From Vibrio rotiferianus CAIM 577 = LMG 21460 (GTDB taxonomy: Bacteria; Pseudomonadota; Gammaproteobacteria; Enterobacterales; Vibrionaceae): 64,000 bases of DNA. A model generated the notes under the pieces. It was not told the DNA's origin, made no database searches, and was given only the letters and a program-made list of their open reading frames with translations. Both the position numbers and the translations under genes were made by a program. Of the stretch, positions 54,151 through 63,933 are shown one piece after another. The stretch covers positions 62,001-126,000 of the forward strand of contig NZ_APHW01000108.1 in NCBI RefSeq assembly GCF_002741985.1. The letters are read 5' to 3'. Every line of letters begins with the position of its first letter. Within the stretch, counting starts at the first letter, position 1.

Positions 54151-56790
54151 ATGAATAAACTACAAAAGCTCTTCAAACCTAACTCAGTGGCGGTCATTGG
54201 CGCATCTCAAAAAGAGTTACGTGCGGGGCAAATAGTAATGCGCAATTTACTGCAAAGTGGCTTTGGTGGTGCAATTATGCCTGTCACACCTAAGTACAAA
54301 TCCGTTTCCGGGGTGATTGCATATCCAAATGTCGCTTCCCTGCCCTATACGCCAGATATTGCGATTCTGTGTACCAATGTATCTCGAAACAACCAATTAC
54401 TAAAAGAGCTTGATGAACGAGGAACTGAGTTTGCAATTGTTATTTCAGATGACGCTGAAAGTATCGATTTTTCACAGTTAAATATACGAGTATTAGGTCC
54501 AAACAGCCTTGGTCTCATCCTTCCTTGGCATAATTTTAACTGCTCTTTTTCTCCCGTAGCTGCAAAGCCTGGTAAGATCGCTTTTATTTCTCAATCAGCG
54601 GCGGTCTGTACCACAGTGCTCGATTGGGCAAACGATAAGAGCATTGGGTTTTCCTCCTTTATTTCGATTGGGCAAGGCCAAGATATAGATTTTGCAGAGC
54701 TGCTTGATTACTTGAGTATGGACGGAAGAACTGAAGCTATTCTCCTTTATGTCGATTCAATTAAAGACGCTCGCCGGTTTATGTCTGCTGCTCGTGCGGC
54801 TTCCCGTAACCGACGTACCTTAGTGCTAAAAGCGGGTAAGTCCTCCCAGGCCCGCCCTATTGGCGCTAGCAGCATTGATTCGCTCGATATCATTTATGAC
54901 TCTGCTATTCGAAGAACGGGTATGCTGCGTGTTGGCAATACTCATGAGTTGTTTGCTGCAGTAGAAACCCTTACTCACTCAGTACCACTCCGTGGTGAGC
55001 GCCTTGCCATCGCAACCAATGGCGGGGGCCCTGCAGTAATGGCAGTTGATACATTATTAGAGCGTGGTGGCAAGCTAGCATCACTTGATGAAGAGTCTGT
55101 CGCTCAGCTAAAAGCTGTATTACCGAGTAATTGGCGTGGAGCAAACCCAATAGATCTGGCTGGTGATGCCACTAAACAACGCTATGTTGATACGCTCAAC
55201 TCGCTTATGAATGGTGATTGCGCAGACGCAATCTTAATTATGCACAGCCCCTCTGCAGTCTCAGATTCTTTAGAAACAGCAAATGCGGTCATTGAAGCTA
55301 TTCAAAATCACCCACGGCATAAGCATTTCAATATTCTAACGAATTGGTCTGGAGAACAAACATCAAGAGAAGCCCGCTTAGCATTTACTCAAGCCGGAAT
55401 CCCAACGTATCGAACGCCAGAAAGTGCGGTAGTTGCTTACATGCACTTGGTGGAATATAGGCGAAATCAAAAGCAGCTCATGGAAACGCCGACAACAGCA
55501 GAGCCTTTGCACTCCGGTAGTGTAAGTTCTGCGCGTGAATGGGTGGACGAACAACTGCTGGATAAAAACACAGTTACGCTAGATACGCATCAAACAAGCC
55601 CTCTGTTTGAAGAATTTGGCTTTAATATCCTCCCTACTTGGATTGCATCCGAAGTAACTGAAGCAGTACATATGGCCGAAAATATCGGTTATCCCGTCGC
55701 TGTTAAACTTCGTTCACCTGATATTCCTCATAAGTCTGATGTACATGGTGTCGCACTTAACTTGCGCAATAGCCAAGAAGTATCAAGCGCAGCACAAGCC
55801 ATTCTTGACACTGCAAAATTGAGCTATCCCTCTGCCAACCTTCAAGGACTATTAGTTCAAGGTATGGCGAAATTAGGTAGCGCTGAAGAGTTACGAGTGA
55901 GCATCGTCGTTGATAAGGTATTTGGCCCTGTCATTCTACTTGGACAAGGTGGCTCTGATTGGAATATTACTCAGGATGCCGTAGCAGCGTTGCCACCTCT
56001 TAACATGAACTTAGCGCGCTATTTAGTGGTTATTGCACTAAAATCTGGGAAGGTGCGCCTGCAAAAACACAAAGACGCAATCGATGTAACCGAACTATCG
56101 AAGTTTTTGGTTCGAATTTCTCAAATGGCAGTAGAGTTACCTGAAATTGAAAGGCTGGATATACATCCAGTGCTAGCATCAGGCAGTGATTTAACCATTA
56201 TTGATGCCGATGTTACACTTAAGAAGTACCAAGGTGATGCGCAAGAGCGTTTGGCAATTCGCCCTTTCCCCGCAGAGTTTGTTGAAACTGTCACGCTTCG
56301 CGATGGTCAACCTATCCTACTTCGCCCAATTTTACCCGAAGATGAGCCTACCCACGCTCAGTTCATAAATAGCGTTTCTAAAGAAGATCTCTATAACCGA
56401 TTTTTCTCTGACGTCGGTGAGTTTAATCATGAGACGCTCGCGAACCTTACACAGATTGACTACGACCGCGAGATGGCGTTTGTTGCTGTCGCCTTCGATG
56501 ATAACGGACCTTCAATTATTGGTGTATCTCGTGCACTGATAACACCAGACAATAGTGATGCAGAGTTTGCGATTCTGGTTCGCTCTGATTTAAAAGGCAA
56601 AGGGTTAGGTAAAGTGCTGATGCAAAAAATCATTGGTTACTGCCAAGCGAAAGGTACCAAGCAAATTTCTGGTATGACGATGCCGACTAACAGAGGTATG
56701 TTATCTCTTGCTCAAAGTCTAGGATTTGAGTTAGACGTACAATTTGCCGATGGCACTGCCGATATGGTGTTGCCGCTCAGCAACGATTAG
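54151..56790 (+). CDS. Pat/YfiQ-type protein lysine acetyltransferase (acyl-CoA synthetase-like plus GNAT)
   Basis: 879 residues from the ATG at 54151, with CAGGAG upstream. The N-terminus is a CoA-binding domain (FKPNSVAVIGASQKELRAGQ), then a succinyl-CoA-synthetase-like middle, an ATP-grasp region (YPVAVKLRSPDIPHKSDVHG) and a C-terminal GNAT domain with LVRSDLKGKGLGKVLMQKII. Pat proteins acetylate acetyl-CoA synthetase and other targets. Length matches E. coli Pat (886). Single-gene unit. Confidence 0.93.
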   Translation: MNKLQKLFKPNSVAVIGASQKELRAGQIVMRNLLQSGFGGAIMPVTPKYKSVSGVIAYPNVASLPYTPDIAILCTNVSRNNQLLKELDERGTEFAIVISDDAESIDFSQLNIRVLGPNSLGLILPWHNFNCSFSPVAAKPGKIAFISQSAAVCTTVLDWANDKSIGFSSFISIGQGQDIDFAELLDYLSMDGRTEAILLYVDSIKDARRFMSAARAASRNRRTLVLKAGKSSQARPIGASSIDSLDIIYDSAIRRTGMLRVGNTHELFAAVETLTHSVPLRGERLAIATNGGGPAVMAVDTLLERGGKLASLDEESVAQLKAVLPSNWRGANPIDLAGDATKQRYVDTLNSLMNGDCADAILIMHSPSAVSDSLETANAVIEAIQNHPRHKHFNILTNWSGEQTSREARLAFTQAGIPTYRTPESAVVAYMHLVEYRRNQKQLMETPTTAEPLHSGSVSSAREWVDEQLLDKNTVTLDTHQTSPLFEEFGFNILPTWIASEVTEAVHMAENIGYPVAVKLRSPDIPHKSDVHGVALNLRNSQEVSSAAQAILDTAKLSYPSANLQGLLVQGMAKLGSAEELRVSIVVDKVFGPVILLGQGGSDWNITQDAVAALPPLNMNLARYLVVIALKSGKVRLQKHKDAIDVTELSKFLVRISQMAVELPEIERLDIHPVLASGSDLTIIDADVTLKKYQGDAQERLAIRPFPAEFVETVTLRDGQPILLRPILPEDEPTHAQFINSVSKEDLYNRFFSDVGEFNHETLANLTQIDYDREMAFVAVAFDDNGPSIIGVSRALITPDNSDAEFAILVRSDLKGKGLGKVLMQKIIGYCQAKGTKQISGMTMPTNRGMLSLAQSLGFELDVQFADGTADMVLPLSND

Positions 56791-56818
56791 TGACTGTATC
56801 AAGAACATAACACGATAA

Positions 56819-56844
56819 AAAAGGGACAATGAATTGTCCCTTTA
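56819..56844. terminator. Bidirectional terminator
   Basis: AAGGGACAAT (56821-56830) pairs with ATTGTCCCTT (56833-56842), flanked by A- and T-rich DNA, between pat and the convergent LysR gene. Confidence 0.85.
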
Positions 56845-56867
56845 GACTAACTCAAAATGTGACATTG

Positions 56868-57755
56868 TCATTTGAGTTTCCAGTTTTTCTTCAAGTACTG
56901 TACACACCAAGATTTGGCTTCGCCCATCGTATTCCTGCGCCACGCTAAGATAATATCAATTGGCTGCTCCTCCGTACCTTCGATACGCTTTAGAACACCA
57001 CTATCAATCAAAGGTTGTGCGATTTGACTCGGTAGTGTGCCGATACCTAACCCGGAAGTTAGTGCTTCAACTTTAGCTGGGAAATTGGTGACTGTGAGTC
57101 TCGGTTGCTTTTGCATGACATTAATTGACATGGCTGGCTGCTCTCTCGCTGTGTCAGCGATGGCAATAACGCGATATTTTTCTCGGGCGCTATCATTGAA
57201 TTCACCACTACGTTTATGAACATAGTGATCGGCCGCAGCCACCCATACCATGCTCATTTTACCGATTTTCTCCGCTTTGACATCTTGCGGCAGTGTATCT
57301 AGAGCAGGACAAATCAGTAAATCGGCTCTTCCTGTATTCAAGGACTCCCAACTTCCTGCGAGAATTTCTTCTTGTAGGCGTACTCTCGTGCTACTGACGT
57401 TGGCTAAAGCGTCTACCATAGAAAAGAAGTTTGAAATCGGAATAATTCCATCGAACGCGACGGTAATATCAAGCTCCCAGCCATTCGCAAGCAAAGTCGC
57501 ATCATTTACAAGTTTCTCGCTTGCCTGAAGAATCGCTCTTCCCCGTTCCAAAATCAGTTTACCAGCATCCGTGAAATGCGCTTTGTGCCCCGAGCGATCG
57601 AAAATAATGATGTCGAGGTCTTGTTCTAGCTTTTGTATTTGGTAACTAAGAGAAGATGGTGCGCGATCTAACTCATTCGCGGCAGCCGCAAAACTTCCTC
57701 TTCTATCAATAGCATCCAAGATATGAAGTGCTTCTAACGTGATTGGGCTCTGCAC
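56868..57755 (-). CDS. LysR-family transcriptional regulator
   Basis: 295 residues. N-terminal HTH: LHILDAIDRRGSFAAAANEL, then APSSLSYQIQKLEQDLDIII. A typical periplasmic-binding-protein-like effector domain follows (DLLICPALDTLP, EALTSGLGIGTLPSQIAQPL), close to the YhaJ subgroup. It is divergent from hutA, with 237 bases between, though hutA also has a Fur-type site, so its own target is not certain. Confidence 0.92.
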   Translation of the reverse strand: MQSPITLEALHILDAIDRRGSFAAAANELDRAPSSLSYQIQKLEQDLDIIIFDRSGHKAHFTDAGKLILERGRAILQASEKLVNDATLLANGWELDITVAFDGIIPISNFFSMVDALANVSSTRVRLQEEILAGSWESLNTGRADLLICPALDTLPQDVKAEKIGKMSMVWVAAADHYVHKRSGEFNDSAREKYRVIAIADTAREQPAMSINVMQKQPRLTVTNFPAKVEALTSGLGIGTLPSQIAQPLIDSGVLKRIEGTEEQPIDIILAWRRNTMGEAKSWCVQYLKKNWKLK

Positions 57756-57909
57756 AATAGCTCCCTATTTGTGTGATTTAAATCACAGTAGTGTCATTTA
57801 AAAACTAATTCTAAAAAACGATTTAAAATAATATAACAGATTGATAATTAAAGACTAGCTTATGAATAACGCAAACGGTCACTGACAAAAATTACGAGTT
57901 AATCGCAAA

Positions 57910-57928
57910 GGTAATGATAGTAATTATT
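57910..57928. promoter_or_regulatory. Fur-type box upstream of hutA
   Basis: Matches about 15 of 19 positions of the Fur consensus (core AATGATA...ATTAT), about 65 bases before the hutA start. Consistent with iron-repressed haem receptor expression. Confidence 0.65.
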
Positions 57929-57992
57929 ATTTACATAAACTAAGATACCGCACGTTGTTGTTACCTATTATGGATCAAGGTATTTAAGTCAA

Positions 57993-60130
57993 ATGTATAA
58001 GAAATCACTTTTGTCAGCCTCTATACTAATCGCTCTATCTCAAGGGGTATACGCTGAAGAGCAATCGACGTTTAATGAAGTCGTCGTATCTGCAACTCGA
58101 ACCAACCAAACTATGGATACAGTAGCCGCTTCTGTTGCCGTTATTTCTGAGAAAGATCTCGAAGAAAACATGGCGAAAGATCTCAGCGACGTATTCGAGT
58201 ATACACCTGGAGTAACAGTCAATGGTACTCAACGTCAGGGGGTTCAGAGCATTAATATTCGTGGTATGGAAGGCAAACGAGTCAAGATCTTGGTAGACGG
58301 AGCATCTCAGCCAGGTGCATTTGACGGCGGTCCTTACTCTTTTATCAACTCAAGCGCGGTTACTGTTGACCCTGACATGCTAAAAAGCGTTGAGATTGTA
58401 AAAGGCGCAGCTTCTAGTTTACATGGTAGTGATGCTATCGGTGGTGTTGTCGCGTTTGAAACCAAAGACCCGCGTGACTTTCTAAAAGACGGTAAAGACT
58501 TCGGTGGACAGGCTAAGCTCTCTTATTCATCAGAAGATAACTCTTTTAGTGAGCATGTCGCTGTAGCCAAGCGATTCGATAACCTTGAAACATTAGTCGC
58601 ATACACTCGCCGTGATGGTTCTGAGTTACAAAACTTTTCAAAAGCACCTTATGAGAATTACTCTGTAACCGGCCAGGATTACTACAAGAATGACTTGTTG
58701 GTTAAACTTCAATCGCAATTGAATGAAGACCACCGTTTGGAGTTTTTAGGTGAAGCCATCTATAACCAAACAGACTCAGACATTGCGCATCAGTCCTACA
58801 AAAACTTCAATTCTGAAGACCATACTAAGCAAAACCGTCTTGGCTTGAAGCATATTTGGTTTACCGACTTTGTAGTGTCTGACACCATTACCTCTCAATT
58901 AACTTGGACGAGCAAAAAAGAAAATGGTGTCACCAATCGTTTTAAAGAGGCAAGTCCAGGCTTTCCTCCTTACGTGCCAGCGAGTGGAGATAATCAACAG
59001 AAGAAAGACTACGACTACACCGAAGACAAAATTGAATTCGAGACTCAGTTAGATAAAGAGATTCAAAACCATTACTTAGTTTATGGTTTGTCTTACAAGC
59101 ACAGTGATATTAGCAACACAAACCGAGAGTTCAACTCTGATCCAGGTACACCGGATAAAATCTATGTATACACTCCGGATGCCAAAGAGCAGAGCTTCGG
59201 CCTATTCTTGCAAGATGAAATCACGCTGCTTAACGACAAGTTAATCATCACTCCTGGTGTTCGTTACGATTATTTCTCTACAGATCCATCAAGTACATCC
59301 GAAGAAACATTCAATAAATTCAGTGACTCTGCATTCACTGGTCGTTTGGGTGCGACTTACAAAGTCAACCAACCAGGTACTGTATTTGCGCAGATTAGCC
59401 AAGCTTCCGCGCCCCATCATTTGATGAGTTGTACTACACATATGACAACCCTGGACACGGTTACGTCAATCGCCCTAACCCGGATCTAGAATCTGAAAAG
59501 AGCTTGTCATATGAATTGGGTTACCGTCATAACACTTCAGCATCGGCGACTGAATTCTCACTATACTACAGCGACTACAGCGATTTCATTGAGCAAACGT
59601 CTACAAATAATGGTGGGATGTTGGAGTTTACGAACATCAATATTGCTGAAGCAACGATTAAGGGCATTGAGCTATCAAATAGCCTCGATTGGCACGAAAT
59701 TGCAAATCTGCCGAAAGGTACGACAACTCGCTTTGTAGCTGCGTATACAGATGGTGAGAGCGGCGATGGCAAACCACTTAACAGTGTCAACCCTTGGAAT
59801 GCAGTTGCAGCAATTAACTATGATTCGCCAAATACGCTTTGGGGCACAAGCTTGAAAGTCAACTATACGGCGAAGAAGTCTAACAACGATATCAACTCTG
59901 ACGGTGACAACGGTGGAACTAGCGACCAAGTGGAACTTCCATCAGCAACCGTGGTTGACTTGACTGCATACTATAAACCTATGAAAGACCTAACCGTTCG
60001 TGCTGGTGTGATGAACTTGACTAACGAAGAGTACCACTTATGGAATGATGTTCGTGGTGCGACTGAGCTTAGCCCTGATAACACTCAAGCGGAGCGAAAC
60101 TACAACATTAGTGTGAAATACGAATTCTAA
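57993..60130 (+). pseudogene. hutA: TonB-dependent haem receptor HutA, frameshifted within the FRAP motif
   Basis: Signal peptide (ends GVYA), TonB box-like FNEVVVSATRTNQ, plug domain with VNIRGMEGKRVKILVDGA-type segment and a large barrel ending NISVKYEF. At about 59403-59406 one G is missing: CAAGCTTC where CAAGGCTTC would read QGFRAPSFDELYYTYD. The downstream frame carries NRPNPDLESEKS, so the FRAP...NPDL haem-receptor motif is intact apart from the lesion. The full protein would be about 712 residues. As written it ends at 59489, losing about 220 residues of barrel. Confidence 0.82.
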
Positions 60131-60144
60131 GTGTTACAAAAACA

Positions 60145-60172
60145 AAAAAGCCAGCATAATGCTGGCTTTTTT
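60145..60172 (+). terminator. Terminator after hutA
   Basis: AAAAAAGCCAGCAT followed by its complement and TTTTTT. Confidence 0.9.
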
Positions 60173-60221
60173 AACGCGTTTTCATTTCAAAAATGTTAAG
60201 AAAAGAATGAAAAATGAAAAA

Positions 60222-60296
60222 CTACTGCTTTGCCATCTCTTTCTTCACCATGACTGCTGCTGCCACAATGAATGCGATGATTAGACCAAGTTCCAT
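60222..60296 (-). CDS. 24-residue single-pass membrane microprotein
   Basis: ATG (complement of 60294-60296) opens 24 codons ending in TAG. GGGG lies six bases upstream. The peptide begins MELGLIIAFIVAAAVMVKK: a short acidic start, one hydrophobic helix of about 14 residues, then a basic tail ending MAKQ. That charge pattern predicts N-out/C-in insertion. It lies alone between hutA and galE terminators, so it has its own transcription unit. I know no named family. Confidence 0.6.
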   Translation of the reverse strand: MELGLIIAFIVAAAVMVKKEMAKQ

Positions 60297-60414
60297 TAAC
60301 TACCCCGATAGTCTTAAGAAAATTTACGCTCTAAATTAAGAGTCGCGCATAGTTTAACACTTCTGTTCACCTTAGCTAGCTTTTAACCAGAAATTTACGA
60401 ATTTTTCCGATTTA

Positions 60415-60443
60415 GATCAAAAAAGGCGCAGAGTTGTGCCTTT
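60415..60443 (-). terminator. Terminator after galE
   Basis: AAAGGCGCA (60422-60430) pairs with TGTGCCTTT (60435-60443, one G-T pair); on the minus strand TTTTTTGAT follows. Confidence 0.8.
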
Positions 60444-60471
60444 ATGTTAAAAACGTGTAAGTTTTAATCTT

Positions 60472-61488
60472 TTAAGCGTCTGGGTAGCCTTGAGGGTTAT
60501 TTGATTGCCAACGCCAAGTATCGCCTGTCATTTCTTCTAACGAACGTTCAGCTTTCCAACCAAGTTCGTTCGCTGCTTTAGAAGGATCTGCCCAACATTC
60601 TGCAATATCTCCTGGACGGCGCTCTACTAGCTTAAACGGCACATCTTTGCCTGATGCATTTTCGAATGCTTTAACCATTTCTAAAACACTATATCCATTA
60701 CCTGTACCGAGGTTGTAGATATGAAGTCCCGCTTTACGGCCTACTTTCTCTAGCGCAGCAACGTGACCATCAGAAAGATCCATTACATGGATGTAATCAC
60801 GAACGCCAGTACCATCTTTCGTTGGGTAATCGCTACCGAATACTGATAGGAACTCACGACGACCTACTGCGACTTGAGAAACGAAAGGCATTAGATTGTT
60901 AGGAATACCCTGGGGATCTTCACCAAGTTCACCCGTCGGATGAGAACCTACAGGGTTAAAGTAGCGTAGAAGCGTAATACTCCAATCTTGATTCGCTTTT
61001 TGGAAATCCGCTAGACATTCTTCAACCATTAATTTGCTACGACCATAAGGGTTTGTCGCACTGGTTGGGAAGTCTTCAGTGATTGGCACTGTCGCAGGGT
61101 CACCATAAACCGTCGCTGAAGAGCTAAATACGATCGATTTAACGTTAGCTTCACGCATAGCTTCTACAAGAACAAGAGTGCCACTGACGTTATTATCGTA
61201 GTACTCAAGCGGCTTTTCAACTGATTCACCAACTGCTTTAAGGCCAGCAAAATGAATCACAGCTTCGATACGATGCGTAGTCATTGCGTCTACTAACGCT
61301 GCTTTATCGCGAATGTCTGCTTGAATGAATTCAGGTCTCACACCACAAACCTTTTCAATGCGGTCAAGCACTGTTGATTTGCTGTTGTAGAGGTTATCGA
61401 AGATCACCGGTGTCATACCAGCTTCGATCATTTGAATACAAGTGTGACTGCCGATATAGCCCATACCACCCGTAACAAGTACTTTCAT
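60472..61488 (-). CDS. galE: UDP-glucose 4-epimerase
   Basis: 338 residues from the ATG at 61488 (AAGGAA upstream). Rossmann motif VTGGMGYIGSHTC, catalytic Ser/Tyr in VFSSSATVYGD and NPYGRSKLMVE, and VRDYIHVMDL. Interconverts UDP-glucose and UDP-galactose for surface polysaccharides and galactose use. Length equals E. coli GalE. No gal operon neighbours. Confidence 0.96.
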   Translation of the reverse strand: MKVLVTGGMGYIGSHTCIQMIEAGMTPVIFDNLYNSKSTVLDRIEKVCGVRPEFIQADIRDKAALVDAMTTHRIEAVIHFAGLKAVGESVEKPLEYYDNNVSGTLVLVEAMREANVKSIVFSSSATVYGDPATVPITEDFPTSATNPYGRSKLMVEECLADFQKANQDWSITLLRYFNPVGSHPTGELGEDPQGIPNNLMPFVSQVAVGRREFLSVFGSDYPTKDGTGVRDYIHVMDLSDGHVAALEKVGRKAGLHIYNLGTGNGYSVLEMVKAFENASGKDVPFKLVERRPGDIAECWADPSKAANELGWKAERSLEEMTGDTWRWQSNNPQGYPDA

Positions 61489-61541
61489 TGTTTGTTCCTT
61501 CTGACGCAACTTTAGCTAGTCTATAGATTTCTTTTGTCTTT

Positions 61542-63503
61542 TTAAACAGTACCTTCTAACTCTGCACCAATCAGTACTGCTTGCCCTTTACCGGCTCTCT
61601 TAGCTTCGTACATCGCGTTATCAGCATTTTTTAAGACTCTAGATGCATCTTTTTCATTATGCCCTACCAGTTTGACACCAATACTTACACCAACAGTGAG
61701 TTGGGCTCCTTTATATTCTATTGGTTGGCGGACACTTTTAATTATTTTTTCGACAAACTTCGTCACTTCAGTTTGGTTTGTTGGGGTCATCAAATAGACA
61801 AATTCGTCTCCTGATAGGCGAGCAACTAAATCGTCATGTCTGGTTAAGCCACTTAACCTTCGCGAAATCACAGACAAGACTTCATCACCAGCATCATGAC
61901 CATAGGTGTCATTTACTGCTTTAAACCCATCCAAATCCAGATAAAGAACCGCAAACTCATCTCTTAAATACCCTGATTGGTCAAGCAATGCATCGAGTTG
62001 TTGATGAAACTTCGCTCGGTTAGCGAGTCCGGTAAGGGGGTCATGATGAGCCAAGTACTCTAATCGCTCCATCTCTTTTGAACCAGAAAGATCGGTCAGC
62101 AAAATAACAATGTCGTATTGATCCGTTCTTCCTTCTTTGAATATGCGGTTAACCTTTACAAATAGTGGGATAAGCTTGCCGAGGTGATTTTGTTCAACAA
62201 CCTCTCCTTGCCATTGACCATAGTGCTCGATACTTTCTATGATGCTAGGTATGCGGATTTGCAGCTCTCGTAGTTTTATACACTTGAAGAATGGCATGCC
62301 TGTCAGTTTCTCGGAAGTACTACCAAATAATGACGTAACGGCCGAATTGACCATAGTAATAAGGCCATCTTGATTCAGAACCAATAGTCCATCATCACTA
62401 TTTTCAAACACCCTCGTGGCTATCCGTTGCCTGCTTAGTGCTTCCTCTACTCTCGTGATGTCCTCAATGACAAATAACATCTTGTTCACGCCAGTAAGAC
62501 GAACACTGGTTAAACTAAATTGACGTGTTTCTTCTCCCATCTGACTGAGATGGATCTGACTTCTTTCTAATGAGAGCTTCACTATTTTGTCCAAAATCTG
62601 TGGCTCACGAGTTCGAACGAGCTCTAGGATATTGCTCGGAGCCTCACTTGATGGCGCTGTATTGAATGACTTCTGGGACTGTTGGTTTTGATAATGTATA
62701 TGTCCGTCATTATCAGTTACGATTATCGAATATTGCACACCATTAATGATTGATTCTAGAAACGCTCTTTCTTTCTCTAGTTTCTGCATTGTGAATTGTG
62801 CCTGACTCTCTTTTAGCCGAGATCTGGCGACCATCGTTTGAAAACTCGTGATTAAATCGCCAATCTCATCGGCAGATTCAAATGGAATAAAGGGTTTCGA
62901 ATCCCTTCCTTCCGTAAAGTCTTTCATCGCATGACTTAATGCGCTAATTGGTGAGACAACGATTTTATTTAGTAGGTACACGAGTAAAGAGCTAGTTACA
63001 AGAGTGAGTAATACGAAGAGTGAAGCGTCTTTAAAGAGTGATTTTTTTATCTGCTTTAAGCTTTCTGATGATAGGGTCACGCGCACAAATGCGATGACTT
63101 CTCCATTTGAAAGAATGGGTTCCATGACATAAACGAACTGATGAGAGAACGCGTAACCAATAGAAGTGATCTCTTGTTTTTCTCTGTCATTAGGAACCCG
63201 TGCCACACCAGTATCAGACTCAAGCATTGCAAACAATGATCGTTCAGAATCAAGTATCTTCACACGAACGATCGAAGGTTCAGCAAAGAAAGCACTCATT
63301 AGAGACTGAGTTCCAACGATGTCTCTTTCGCGTATAGGGGCTTCGAAACCGTGTGAGATTCCCTTGATTAACACCTGAGTGCTTTCTATCAATTGTGACT
63401 TTTCTACTTGATAGATCTTATAGGAGTGATACCCCTTCAATGTAATGAAAGCGAACAAAACAAGAAGCAGAATAGGCCAAAGTAATTTGGTACGAACAGA
63501 CAT
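61542..63503 (-). CDS. Membrane sensor diguanylate cyclase (periplasmic domain-HAMP-PAS-PAS-GGDEF)
   Basis: 653 residues from the ATG at 63503 (AGGAA upstream). Order: membrane helix (8-27), periplasmic domain to about 150, second helix, HAMP (VVSPISALSHAMKDFTEG), coiled linker, two PAS-like domains (about 250-330 and 365-480), and GGDEF domain with LTGLANRAKFHQQLD and LDLDGFKAVNDTYGHDAGDE. The active-site loop is SGDEF, an accepted variant, with an RHDD product-inhibition site five residues before it. No EAL domain. It probably makes c-di-GMP in response to a periplasmic cue. Confidence 0.92.
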   Translation of the reverse strand: MSVRTKLLWPILLLVLFAFITLKGYHSYKIYQVEKSQLIESTQVLIKGISHGFEAPIRERDIVGTQSLMSAFFAEPSIVRVKILDSERSLFAMLESDTGVARVPNDREKQEITSIGYAFSHQFVYVMEPILSNGEVIAFVRVTLSSESLKQIKKSLFKDASLFVLLTLVTSSLLVYLLNKIVVSPISALSHAMKDFTEGRDSKPFIPFESADEIGDLITSFQTMVARSRLKESQAQFTMQKLEKERAFLESIINGVQYSIIVTDNDGHIHYQNQQSQKSFNTAPSSEAPSNILELVRTREPQILDKIVKLSLERSQIHLSQMGEETRQFSLTSVRLTGVNKMLFVIEDITRVEEALSRQRIATRVFENSDDGLLVLNQDGLITMVNSAVTSLFGSTSEKLTGMPFFKCIKLRELQIRIPSIIESIEHYGQWQGEVVEQNHLGKLIPLFVKVNRIFKEGRTDQYDIVILLTDLSGSKEMERLEYLAHHDPLTGLANRAKFHQQLDALLDQSGYLRDEFAVLYLDLDGFKAVNDTYGHDAGDEVLSVISRRLSGLTRHDDLVARLSGDEFVYLMTPTNQTEVTKFVEKIIKSVRQPIEYKGAQLTVGVSIGVKLVGHNEKDASRVLKNADNAMYEAKRAGKGQAVLIGAELEGTV

Positions 63504-63933
63504 AATAATTCCTGACACAATCTATGTGCATAGTCTGATTAATATAGCTATGCATATAATCTCACATCTAAGAAGAAAAGGTTAGTATAGAACCGTAATT
63601 AATAAACCTTATTAGGCAAAAAGATATAGTATTAAGTTATTAATTTATTGAGAATTCGCGTCATCTCAAATAAAGCTAATGCTAAAATTGTCGTTTCGTT
63701 ATAACCAAACGCACGAATGATGATTCTCGTCACTGAAGCGGGAACCATTTTCATGCACTTTTATATATGCCCACGTGATATCGAGGTACTTGGTTCAGTT
63801 CAGCAATTAACAACTGGGAGGCAATAGCGATTACGCTGCGTTGTTTTCCTTGAACTTGAATCAGTGAAGGCACACTGAATTCTTCACTTCGAAGTCACTT
63901 GGATATAATCATACAGTTAGAAGAATCATTACT
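63504..63933. other. Intergenic region between the GGDEF gene and pxpA
   Basis: About 430 AT-rich bases. A 36-codon frame (ATG 63717 to TAG) is present but lacks a ribosome binding site. No repeat or operator was recognised. Confidence 0.35.

Noticed and set aside
63717..63827. 36-codon frame before pxpA
   Set aside because: No ribosome binding site and no recognisable sequence.
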